A DNA stretch of 35,422 nucleotides from a bacterium (GTDB taxonomy: Bacteria; Cyanobacteriota; Vampirovibrionia; Gastranaerophilales; JAILCC01): positions 68,052 through 103,473 of the forward strand of contig JAILCC010000003.1 in assembly GCA_024680555.1 (NCBI GenBank). Direction: 5' to 3'. The translations under genes and the position numbers were made by a program. Position 1 is the stretch's first letter, and every line of letters starts with the position of its first letter. Below, in pieces: positions 16,723-24,518 of this stretch. The notes under the pieces are model-generated. The model ran no database searches, was not told the DNA's origin, and worked only from the letters and a program-made list of their open reading frames with translations.

Positions 16723-17105
16723 TAGTTTGCTTCGCTCTTATAATCTTCGTATTCCATTAATGTATCAAGTTCAGACGGATCAGTTAATTCTGCTTTTATT
16801 AGCCAGCCGTCCCGATATGGGTTTTGGTTAAGAAGTTCAGGTTTTTCTATCGCTTCTTCGTTTATTGTTTTTACTTTGAAAGAAACAGGGGCATAAATTT
16901 CGGAAGCAGCTTTAACTGATTCAATTGCACCGAAAATATCTCCTTGTGAAAATTCAGTCCCAACTTCCGGTAACTCAACAAAAACAATATCGCCGAGTTG
17001 TTCTACCGCAAAATCTGTTATCCCGATTACGTATTCGTCATTTTCTTTATATACACATTCATGCGTTTTGCTGCATAACATGTTTTCCGGTAATTCAAAT
17101 TCCAT
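16722..17105 (-). CDS. gcvH: glycine cleavage system H protein
   Basis: The lipoyl carrier that shuttles the aminomethyl intermediate between P, T and L proteins. At 127 residues it has normal length. The lipoylation site is K65 in GAIESVKAASEIYAPV. Other family features are THECVYKENDEYVIGITDFA near the start, GDIVFVELPEVGT, and the C-terminal NPYRDGWLIKAEL. It lies nine bases after gcvT and one base into gcvPA. Confidence 0.97.
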   Translation of the reverse strand: MEFELPENMLCSKTHECVYKENDEYVIGITDFAVEQLGDIVFVELPEVGTEFSQGDIFGAIESVKAASEIYAPVSFKVKTINEEAIEKPELLNQNPYRDGWLIKAELTDPSELDTLMEYEDYKSEAN

Positions 17106-17114
17106 TTTTATCTC

Positions 17115-18227
17115 CTATCTCACTATCTTATTAACTTTTTCAACAAACGGACGTTTTATAATTTTTGCCTTGAAAAACTTGTCCCTGATTTTAATATCTA
17201 TTTCATCATCTATTGTATAAGAACTATCAATATATGCAAGTCCTATGTTTGCGTTAAGGGTTGGTGAAATCCCGCCGCTGGTTACGACTCCGATATTGTT
17301 GCCACCGTTGAACACTTCGTAGCCGTGGCGTGCAATACCTCTATCCTCCATAATAAAACCAACAATTTTTTTATTGGGTTTGGAAGCCAACTGCGCTTTT
17401 ATTACATCTTTTCCATTATAATTGTGTGTTTTATTTTTTGAAACAGACCAACCTAATGTTGCTTGAATTGGCGTTGTTTCTTCCGTCATATCTTGACCGT
17501 ACAATAACATAGCGGCTTCAAGTCTAAGCGTATCCCTTGCACCAAGTCCGATAGGCATGATGCCGAATTCTTGTCCCTCATTCATCAGAGTATCCCACAA
17601 TTTTACGGCAAATTCATTTTTTATCATGATTTCAAAGCCGTCCTCGCCGGTATAACCTGTTCTTGAAATCATAACATTGGTGTCGAGAAGTTTGTAGTCA
17701 TCAAAGCAATAATATTTGGGTTGAGATTCTGTTTTTATTCCAATTTTGTCTAATAATGCAGAAGAGTTTGGACCTTGCAGAGCAAGCAGCGAATAATCGT
17801 TTGTGAGGTCGGTAATATTGACTTTAAAACGTTCATCTTTTGCATTTTGTCTAATCCATGGAATATCTGCATCCACCCTTGATGCGTTGATAACAATAAG
17901 ATATTTTTCGTCGTTGTACTTATATATCAAAAGGTCATCAATAATACCGCCCTGTTTGTTTGTAAGTTGTCCATACATAATTTGTTTATCTTCAAGCGTG
18001 TATACGTCTTGAGGAACGAGCATTTGCAACAATTCAACTGCATCTTCGCCCTCGATAACGACTTCGCCCATGTGAGAAACATCAAAAAGACCAACCTTTG
18101 ACCTTACGCATTTATGTTCTTCAATAATGCTTGCGTATTGTATAGGCATATCCCACCCTGCAAATTCGTGCATTTTGGCATTTAATTCAATATGTTTATC
18201 ATGAAGCGGTGTTAATTTTATTTCCAT
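17115..18227 (-). CDS. gcvT: aminomethyltransferase (glycine cleavage T protein)
   Basis: The T protein takes the aminomethyl group from GcvH, releases ammonia and forms 5,10-methylene-THF. The 370-residue protein is full length, with TPLHDKHIELNAKMHEFAGW at the start, FDVSHMGEV, ISRTGYTGEDGFEI, LGARDTLRLEAAMLLYGQDM and the C-terminal GCV_T_C domain (GVVTSGGISPTLN). AAAGGA precedes the ATG. It is 13 bases after the phosphohexomutase gene, so it is most likely cotranscribed with it. I see no glycine riboswitch in this gap or before the operon. Confidence 0.97.
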   Translation of the reverse strand: MEIKLTPLHDKHIELNAKMHEFAGWDMPIQYASIIEEHKCVRSKVGLFDVSHMGEVVIEGEDAVELLQMLVPQDVYTLEDKQIMYGQLTNKQGGIIDDLLIYKYNDEKYLIVINASRVDADIPWIRQNAKDERFKVNITDLTNDYSLLALQGPNSSALLDKIGIKTESQPKYYCFDDYKLLDTNVMISRTGYTGEDGFEIMIKNEFAVKLWDTLMNEGQEFGIMPIGLGARDTLRLEAAMLLYGQDMTEETTPIQATLGWSVSKNKTHNYNGKDVIKAQLASKPNKKIVGFIMEDRGIARHGYEVFNGGNNIGVVTSGGISPTLNANIGLAYIDSSYTIDDEIDIKIRDKFFKAKIIKRPFVEKVNKIVR

Positions 18228-18240
18228 AATTTATTCCTTT

Positions 18241-20475
18241 CTATAAAACCGACCATGCATCGTAGATTTCGGCTGCGTGTGCTTTTGAATTGTTGTAATA
18301 ATCCTGATTAATATATTTTTTGTATGTATTTGTCAGCTCTCCGTTGTAAATTCCTAACGTTGCCGCATATTCAAGAATTTTATCTTTCTTCAGCCCTGCG
18401 CTGTATGCTTTTGTCTTTGCATCTGTACCTGACGGACGAATTTCCACGTATTTGTCGGCAAACTCCAAATACGTACCGTCACCTACAAATTTCACATCAA
18501 GCAAGTCCGAAAAATCTAATGCGGGAAATACTTCTGCAAATATTTCTTTTATATTATCAAGTGTAATAAGTCCGTCACGTTTTGCCAAAGCAAGTGTAAG
18601 ATAAAATTTATCATTCTTTGTTCGGAGTTCTTCGCCCGCCTTTTTTGCTACTTTTAATTTTTCAATATCGCTTTCGCTTTCGTTGTAGTAGCTTATGTCT
18701 TTTCTAAAGTCGAATTTACCGTCGATATTGTTGTTTAAGAATACGTCTTTGAGATTGTCCGAGAGAAGTTTACCATCTTTTTCAAGAGAGCAAGCGAGTG
18801 CAGATGCTACTATAATTGCCTCTGTTGCACTCTTTTCTCTCATTGCAAGCGCTTTTCTCCCTTTAGTGCTTTCAATAAGATTTTCTGCGCCAATAATCAT
18901 TCCTCCGGATTCTTCGCCGGCAAATATAAGGCGAGGCTCTCTGCCGAGGTTTATATCGTATCCGAATACATCATTTATGACAACTTCTTTGTTTTGCGCA
19001 ATTTGTTTTTCTGCTTTTTTAAGAATGTTTGCAATTTCTTTAAATCCGACAGGAACATTTATAACTTTTACGTCGTTATTTTTTGCCCATTCATCCCATG
19101 AAAGCGCAGATGCAGTCGTTTTTATTATAAATCTGGGGTGGCTATCCCATTTTCCGCTTGCCCTCAGACCTTTTGCCCAAAAATCCATTATCATCAAAAA
19201 TGCCTGATTTGCCGTATAAACGCATAAAATTCTGTCGTCATTTAGTGGTACAAAGTCTATGCCTGTGGCACTTAGTTTCGCAGCGTTTTCGGCATTTTCT
19301 ATTTGGGTGACAGTCAATCGGTCGTGGTCGGGATCGGTAATAAGTATTGTTGTTCCTACAGGTGCTTCCGTAAGAATTTTGTCATAATGAAGCGTTTCAA
19401 TAACGGGCATTTTAACTGTTCCGTCTGCGTTTTTGCTCATTACCGCCGCATCAACCGAGTAGTCATAGAATGTTCTGTTTCCTTTTGGATCAAATTTGGA
19501 CTTCCCTATAGAGTGGAAAAAAGGATCTTCTTCGGTGTGAAGCCAAGTAAAGCTATCTTCAATTTCAAGTTTTTTGAGGATGCGGTTAAGTGTTCTGTAT
19601 GCGCTTCCGCCGACACTTTCAATGTAAATTTTATTTTTTGTATTCTGAATTAATGCTATATTGTTGGCATTTGCAACCCCATCTTGAAGATATTGGGTGT
19701 ATAAGTCAACACCGTCATTTATGTTATCCATTTCTGCCATATCTATGCTTGTGTCGTCCGCTGCGGAAAAATAAATTTTGTACTCGCCTTTTTCTTCGGT
19801 TTCTTTGAAAATTTCCCTTATTTTTTCTACAAATTCCATTGATTCTTCCGGAAGATATTGGCTGCCTTGATTGTTAAGGTCTTTTGTGGCATTTTTAACG
19901 CTTATGCCGTGGCTTGAGGTAATAAATTCGCCTCCGTTTAAATCAAGTTTGTACGCCAAAAATGATGCCATCCAGATGGGGATTGTTTTATAATCTTTTG
20001 AAACGAGTGTTTTAACTCCCTGTGCTGCTTGAATTCTTGCGATAATCTTCATGAAAGCTTCTGAATTATAACGAACCTCTCTGCCAAGAATTTTTTTCAA
20101 CGCGCTATTGGGGTATTTTTCTTTTAAGACAAGAGCCTTAGCCAGTGTTGCAAGCGTAATGCCGACTGTATTTATTGGAAATCTTGTATCGTGCGGGTAT
20201 AGAATGTTTTGTGGGCCTCTGATGCCTGCTGTTGATACTCTGGCTTCTTTTTCATAGTTGGCGAACCAGTCTTTCAGATTAAGTCCTTGCGGATTATTTT
20301 TTTTGTCATAGGGGTACAAGTGCTCTCTTTTTAGAGTAAAAGCAAATGCCTCATTCTCGTTTATATCAAACAGTTTGTTTTCTTTAATGTAATCGGGAGT
20401 GTTTTTTTCTATTTGGTCAAACAGCTCCATCTCAAGCTCACAACTCGGAACTTTTCCTGCAAATTCTTTCATCAT
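18241..20475 (-). CDS. divergent alpha-D-phosphohexomutase family protein
   Basis: A 744-residue member of the phosphoglucomutase/phosphomannomutase superfamily, larger than the usual 450-600. Family motifs appear in order: STAGIRG (81-87), active-site loop ITSSHG (185-190), metal loop DPDHDR (381-386), sugar loop FAGEESGG (518-525) and phosphate loop EIRPSGTDAK near the C-terminus. The phosphoserine would be S188. The usual T-A-S-H-N-P is T-S-S-H-G-I here, so the two residues after Ser-His are changed. Metal ligands D381, D383 and D385 are kept. The extra length lies in an N-terminal extension (about 70 residues) and inserts. Substrate uncertain. Start ATG 20475, or the next codon; AGGAAT precedes it. 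It heads the operon with gcvT, gcvH and gcvPA. Confidence 0.88.
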   Translation of the reverse strand: MMKEFAGKVPSCELEMELFDQIEKNTPDYIKENKLFDINENEAFAFTLKREHLYPYDKKNNPQGLNLKDWFANYEKEARVSTAGIRGPQNILYPHDTRFPINTVGITLATLAKALVLKEKYPNSALKKILGREVRYNSEAFMKIIARIQAAQGVKTLVSKDYKTIPIWMASFLAYKLDLNGGEFITSSHGISVKNATKDLNNQGSQYLPEESMEFVEKIREIFKETEEKGEYKIYFSAADDTSIDMAEMDNINDGVDLYTQYLQDGVANANNIALIQNTKNKIYIESVGGSAYRTLNRILKKLEIEDSFTWLHTEEDPFFHSIGKSKFDPKGNRTFYDYSVDAAVMSKNADGTVKMPVIETLHYDKILTEAPVGTTILITDPDHDRLTVTQIENAENAAKLSATGIDFVPLNDDRILCVYTANQAFLMIMDFWAKGLRASGKWDSHPRFIIKTTASALSWDEWAKNNDVKVINVPVGFKEIANILKKAEKQIAQNKEVVINDVFGYDINLGREPRLIFAGEESGGMIIGAENLIESTKGRKALAMREKSATEAIIVASALACSLEKDGKLLSDNLKDVFLNNNIDGKFDFRKDISYYNESESDIEKLKVAKKAGEELRTKNDKFYLTLALAKRDGLITLDNIKEIFAEVFPALDFSDLLDVKFVGDGTYLEFADKYVEIRPSGTDAKTKAYSAGLKKDKILEYAATLGIYNGELTNTYKKYINQDYYNNSKAHAAEIYDAWSVL

Positions 20476-20492
20476 ATTCCTCGCAAAAATAT

Positions 20493-20521
20493 ACTATACC
20501 TAAGACTAGCATATTATTGAA
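20493..20521 (-). promoter_or_regulatory. putative promoter of the phosphohexomutase-gcv operon
   Basis: On the minus strand TTCAAT (20516-20521), 17 bases, TATAGT (20493-20498), followed by the gene's ATG 18 bases later. The -35 match is modest. Confidence 0.4.
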
Positions 20522-20546
20522 AAGAATAGAAGAATGTAAAGTTTGG

Positions 20547-20801
20547 TTATTCTAAAAATTTTTCAACAATAGAGCCTTGTTCGCTTTCGGCAATTTCCAA
20601 CATCTTATATACCATATATGCGCCTAGTGCTACGGCTTTGGGATCAAGGTCGGTATTGGATGCAATATCAACAATGGCCTGATTAACCTCAGGGTTTTCA
20701 TCTTTGATATAATGAATCATACTTTTGCGCCATGCATGAATATCATTCAAAATATCCGTAAAAACTATATCTTTTTGTTCTTCTTTAATAATTGGCAGCA
20801 T
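20547..20801 (-). CDS. small hypothetical protein, 84 aa
   Basis: Not recognised. An acidic, helix-rich 84-residue protein: MLPIIKEEQKDIVFTDILND, then ENPEVNQAIVDIASNTDLDP, AVALGAYMVYKMLEIAE and an acidic tail. The pattern suggests a small helical bundle with one amphipathic helix. It is 56 bases after the 20858 gene on the same strand, and may share its transcript. Confidence 0.65.
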   Translation of the reverse strand: MLPIIKEEQKDIVFTDILNDIHAWRKSMIHYIKDENPEVNQAIVDIASNTDLDPKAVALGAYMVYKMLEIAESEQGSIVEKFLE

Positions 20802-20857
20802 ATAAATCCTCTATCTCTTTTGCATTGTAGCATTTTTATTTGTTTGTGCAAATATCT

Positions 20858-21118
20858 TTACAAATATGTTTCTTCTTGAATTGCCACTCCCGCAAGTTGC
20901 GTATCAAGCACTGACAAATTTCTGACAGGACCTTTTGCCTGTCTTTCTATAAGTTTTGGCATTGCATTATTTGCGGTTTTTATTGCCTGTTTCAAATCTT
21001 CATACAGAGCTTCCGGCTCGTCTACATATAATACCAAGGGCGGAGCAGAGTGTTTCATCAGTATAAGAACAGCTTTTCTTGTTTTTACTTGCGGTGTATT
21101 TTGAAAATGTTGTGTCAT
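20858..21118 (-). CDS. small hypothetical protein, resembles UPF0367
   Basis: An 86-residue protein with a strand (KAVLILMKHSAPPLVLYVDE), a helix (EALYEDLKQAIKTANN), a second strand (PKLIERQ) and a third (VRNLSVLDTQLAGVAIQEE). This order and several positions resemble UPF0367, a small family known mainly from cyanobacteria and plastids, whose members run roughly 'LR..P.PLSV...A..LY..I..A...LELTC.R..GK.I.VL.SEI.AVQ'. The resemblance is from memory and weak in identity. Confidence 0.62.
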   Translation of the reverse strand: MTQHFQNTPQVKTRKAVLILMKHSAPPLVLYVDEPEALYEDLKQAIKTANNAMPKLIERQAKGPVRNLSVLDTQLAGVAIQEETYL

Positions 21119-21242
21119 GCTTTCCCCTTTATATATTACTTTTTCTATTCATAATGATAATATCTATGTTTTCAACGAGCATCATTTAATCGCATTATTT
21201 TTTGTGTTGTGGTATTCTTATAGTGTGAGTTTTTGAGGAAAT

Positions 21243-21578
21243 ATGATGAAATTTATTTGTACTTTTATATCTTTATTTTTCTTAGCGGTGTCGGGACTTT
21301 TGTTATACTGCATGAATGCAAGACCGCTTGTTGAAGTTCAATCCGTAAATGCTGTTGCGTATGCGGTAATGATTGCAATTTTGATGTTTGCATCGGGTTA
21401 TATGTTAAATCAAGGGACTGTTGAAAAAGTTCGCTCAGAATCTACAAAACAGTTAAGAAAGGCTGAAAAAGCAAACCTTGATACCAAGGAAAGCCTTGAT
21501 AAAATAGAAAGACTGAACGCTAAAATTGAAACGCTTGAAACTGCACTTCAGGAAGCATTAAAAAACAAAAATGCATAA
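21243..21578 (+). CDS. small membrane protein with coiled coil, LapA/DUF1049-like layout
   Basis: A 111-residue protein. Two hydrophobic segments (about 5-24 and 37-56) are followed by a charged coiled coil (60-110; LRKAEKANLDTKESLDKIER, then LNAKIETLETALQEAL). This is the layout of small inner-membrane proteins of the LapA type, but sequence identity cannot be judged here. GAGGAAAT precedes tandem ATG codons at 21243 and 21246. It is a lone plus-strand gene, divergent from 20858 and convergent with 21585. Confidence 0.7.
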   Translation: MMKFICTFISLFFLAVSGLLLYCMNARPLVEVQSVNAVAYAVMIAILMFASGYMLNQGTVEKVRSESTKQLRKAEKANLDTKESLDKIERLNAKIETLETALQEALKNKNA

Positions 21579-21584
21579 TAGGAT

Positions 21585-21998
21585 TTATTCTCTGTAGAGG
21601 TTGACTTTTCCTGTTACTCTTAATTTTCCTTCGGTCAAAATTATGAAGCTTTCGGAATTGTCATCCGTATAAAATTCTGCTGTAGAAAATCTTCTGGGCT
21701 TTTCCAGAATTTCTGTTTTGTCTATTGAAAGGGTGAAGAGTTCTTTTCTTCCCTCAAAAACCAAAATGCAGTTTTTGCTGACGGACAATGCTGCGAGATA
21801 GTGTCCGGAATTTATTATTTCGCCCTCATTGGACAGTATTGGCTGGGGTAGTGTAAGCTTTGCCAATTTGCTTGCAGGTGGAGCAAAGCGGGGGTACTTG
21901 TCTATTTCTTTCACTCCAGAGGGATACATGGTGTTTCCCGACATATCCATTGGGTTTATTATTCCTGTTGCTGCAATTAAAATCAATTCGGTTAGCAT
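21585..21998 (-). CDS. hypothetical protein, 137 aa
   Basis: Not recognised. The first 14 residues are hydrophobic (MLTELILIAATGII) but lack basic residues, so this is at best a weak export signal. The rest is beta-rich with runs such as HYLAALSVSKNCILVFEG and FIILTEGKLRVTGKVNLY. It starts two bases after the mnmE stop and is probably cotranscribed and coupled with it. Confidence 0.65.
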   Translation of the reverse strand: MLTELILIAATGIINPMDMSGNTMYPSGVKEIDKYPRFAPPASKLAKLTLPQPILSNEGEIINSGHYLAALSVSKNCILVFEGRKELFTLSIDKTEILEKPRRFSTAEFYTDDNSESFIILTEGKLRVTGKVNLYRE

Positions 21999-22000
21999 TG

Positions 22001-23371
22001 TTATTTACCTATACAGAATTTTTCAAAAATATTGTTTAAAATTTCCTGAGTTATATCGTCACCGGTTATTTCGCCAAGGCGCATAAGCGCTGATTTTATA
22101 TCAATTGCAATAAAATCCTGTTCGCACATATTGTCAGAACTGTTTTTTGCTTTTAAGAGCGAAGCTTTTGCGTTTTCAAGGGCTTCTTGTTGCCTTTCGT
22201 TTGTAAAAAACTCTGTACCTGCAGTTTCTATGCCTGATACGGTAACTTGTGCAATTTTTTCAAGCAATTCTTCTATGCCGGATTTATTTATGTTTGATAT
22301 TTCTATGTCTGTTTTAATTGTGGCGTTTTGTCGGGGCAAATCTGCCTTTGTTCCTGCGACAATCATCTTTTTATTTTTAATAAGTTCAAATATTTCTTCA
22401 TCTTCTTTTGCCTGAGGGGTGCTCAAATCGGTTAAGAATATAACTAAATCAGCTTCTTCAATTGAGCGTTTGGAATATTTTATGCCGATATTTTCGACTT
22501 TATTTGCATCGCTATCATCAAAAATTTCTCTTATTCCCGCAGTATCAGTGATGGTTACAGGGATGCCGTTAATATCAATGCTTTCGTTAATAATATCTCT
22601 TGTAGTGCCAGCAATATCTGTAACGATTGCACGCTCGTAATTTAAAATATTGTTAAATAGCGAAGATTTTCCAACGTTTGGCTTGCCTGCAATTGAAATT
22701 TTAATGCCCTGCCTTAACAGATTTGAGGAATTGGAGCATTTTAATACAGTGTCAATTTCTTCCGATATTGAAGATATCTCGTCTGAAATTGCATTGTAAT
22801 CGGGCTCATCTACTTCTTCGGGAAAATCTATTGCGGCAACAATATGTGACAACAGTTCAATTATCCGCCCTCTGATTTCCTCAATTTTTCCTGACAGTTT
22901 GCCGGTCAGGTTTGTAGCGCTTTTTTGTGCAAATTTTTTCGTTTTGGCACTAATAATATCTAAAACCGATTCAGCCTGACTTAAATCGAGTTTTCCGTTC
23001 AGAAATGCACGCTTTGTGAACTCTCCTCTGTCTGCAATTCTTGCTCCGTTTTTAAGAGTCAAATCAAAAATTGCTTGGGTAATATTAACCCCGCCGTGGC
23101 ACTGGATTTCAAAAACATCCTCTCCGGTATAGCTGTGCGGTGCTTGGAAATATAGGACAATAACTTCGTCAAGGAGAATTTTGTTGTCGTAGATATAGCC
23201 GTGCGTAATTGAATTGGGTTTAAAATCGGCTTCAAGAAAGTTTTTGTTGATAAAAAATATCTTATCGATAACTTTTTGAGCGTCTTTTCCGCTAAGCCTT
23301 ATGATACTCACACCTCCGGTGCCAAGTACGGTTGCAATTGCAGAGATTGTGTCATCAATATTACTTATCAT
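22001..23371 (-). CDS. mnmE: tRNA modification GTPase MnmE
   Basis: MnmE works with MnmG to add carboxymethylaminomethyl (or aminomethyl) groups to U34 of certain tRNAs, using methylene-THF as carbon donor. The 456-residue protein has the N-terminal TrmE fold (DTISAIATVLGTGGVSIIRL), the conserved CHGG (91-94) and RGEFTKRAFLNGKLDLSQAE, a GTPase domain with Walker A GKPNVGKS (229-236) and DTAG (276-279), and the terminal CIGK with C453. The start overlaps the yidC end by 11 bases. MnmG is not in the window. Confidence 0.97.
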   Translation of the reverse strand: MISNIDDTISAIATVLGTGGVSIIRLSGKDAQKVIDKIFFINKNFLEADFKPNSITHGYIYDNKILLDEVIVLYFQAPHSYTGEDVFEIQCHGGVNITQAIFDLTLKNGARIADRGEFTKRAFLNGKLDLSQAESVLDIISAKTKKFAQKSATNLTGKLSGKIEEIRGRIIELLSHIVAAIDFPEEVDEPDYNAISDEISSISEEIDTVLKCSNSSNLLRQGIKISIAGKPNVGKSSLFNNILNYERAIVTDIAGTTRDIINESIDINGIPVTITDTAGIREIFDDSDANKVENIGIKYSKRSIEEADLVIFLTDLSTPQAKEDEEIFELIKNKKMIVAGTKADLPRQNATIKTDIEISNINKSGIEELLEKIAQVTVSGIETAGTEFFTNERQQEALENAKASLLKAKNSSDNMCEQDFIAIDIKSALMRLGEITGDDITQEILNNIFEKFCIGK

Positions 23372-24470
23372 CGCTTATATTCTTGGGTTCGATTTTTTTA
23401 GCATTTTGCAAGTCAATCGGATCAACTTTTTGGGCTTTGCGTGCTTCTTGAGCATCAAGCTGCTTATTTACAATTACGGTTTGTATTATTTGAATAAGGT
23501 TACTTACAATCAAATATAAAAGAACGCCTGCGGGTATCGGAAAGAATACAAACATTGCGGTAATCATAATCGGCATAGTGGTTCCCATCGTTTTTTGCAT
23601 AGCCATTTGTGTCGGATCAGCATTTTTGGACATTCCCGAAGATAATTTTGTTGCAAGGAACATTGAAGCACCAAACAATATTACCAACAATAATACGTCA
23701 TAGTGGTGAACTGTTATTGCTTTTTCGGTTGGTACGGATGCAACAAGGTTACTGTCCTGTTTTGTAAATTTAATTGTTTCAACTTCTTTTGTAGAATTAT
23801 CTATTACCGGTACTGTTGTTTCCTGAATTTTGCTAAGAGTTTCAAATTTTTCTTTAATGTTGTCAAGAGGAATTTTTAAATCTACAGGTTCACCCGGTTT
23901 TAATTCGCCTTGAATTTTTAATGCTTTTTGCGGGTTATCGATTTTTACGCTCAAATCTTGCCCATCATTAAGTTTTACGGTAATTGCCTTTGGAATGGAG
24001 AATGTATCCGTTTCTTTTACGCTAAATTTTCCGTCATCGGGACTGCCGGTTGTGCTTTTTAAAGTGTTATCCAGTCTGCTTATAAGGCATTTGTCCTTTA
24101 TACATAAAAATGAACTGTCTCCTGCTATTTGTATGAATTGAGGACTCATTAAGGCGCTATACAATAATATGAAGATAGGAAGTTGTATAAGCAGTGGCAA
24201 ACATCCTGCAAACGGATTGAATTTGTTTTCTTTATAAAACTCCATCATTTTTTGTTGAAGCATCTGAGGGTTGTTTTTATAACGTTCTTGCAGTGCTTTC
24301 ATTTTGGGTTGGAGGGTTTGCATCATACGCATGCTCTTTTGCTGCTGAACATTAACTCCCCAGAGTGCACCACGAACTATAAATGTAACTAAAATAATTG
24401 CCCAACCGTAGCTTCCTACAAATTTTGCTATATAAGTTAAAAAATCAATTGTTAATTGTGTGAAATCCAA
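23361..24470 (-). CDS. yidC: YidC/Oxa1-family membrane protein insertase
   Basis: Inserts and folds inner-membrane proteins with or without SecYEG. The 369-residue protein has an early membrane segment (YGWAIILVTFIVRGALWGV), the cytoplasmic hairpin (QKSMRMMQTLQPKMKALQER, NPQMLQQKMMEFYKENKFNP), a second segment (CLPLLIQLPIFILLYSAL), then an extracytoplasmic stretch of about 140 residues (near 112-250) before the last segments (VLLLVILFGASMFLATKLSS, MPIMITAMFVFFPIPAG). The conserved membrane Arg is R48. The insert sits where cyanobacterial YidC/Alb3-type proteins also carry one, unlike the large N-terminal P1 domain of proteobacterial YidC. There is no rnpA beside it. It overlaps mnmE. Confidence 0.95.
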   Translation of the reverse strand: MDFTQLTIDFLTYIAKFVGSYGWAIILVTFIVRGALWGVNVQQQKSMRMMQTLQPKMKALQERYKNNPQMLQQKMMEFYKENKFNPFAGCLPLLIQLPIFILLYSALMSPQFIQIAGDSSFLCIKDKCLISRLDNTLKSTTGSPDDGKFSVKETDTFSIPKAITVKLNDGQDLSVKIDNPQKALKIQGELKPGEPVDLKIPLDNIKEKFETLSKIQETTVPVIDNSTKEVETIKFTKQDSNLVASVPTEKAITVHHYDVLLLVILFGASMFLATKLSSGMSKNADPTQMAMQKTMGTTMPIMITAMFVFFPIPAGVLLYLIVSNLIQIIQTVIVNKQLDAQEARKAQKVDPIDLQNAKKIEPKNISDDK

Positions 24471-24518
24471 TGTCTTGTCCTCTATATACTCTCTATAAAT
24501 CTTATTCTACTATAAAAA

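Noticed and set aside
18228..18240. Glycine riboswitch before gcvT
   Set aside because: Only 13 bases separate gcvT from the upstream gene, and the short region before the operon (20476-20546) shows no paired-aptamer-like structure.
18695..19207. 170-codon plus-strand frame inside the phosphohexomutase gene
   Set aside because: Antisense shadow of a gene with all superfamily motifs; no initiation signal.
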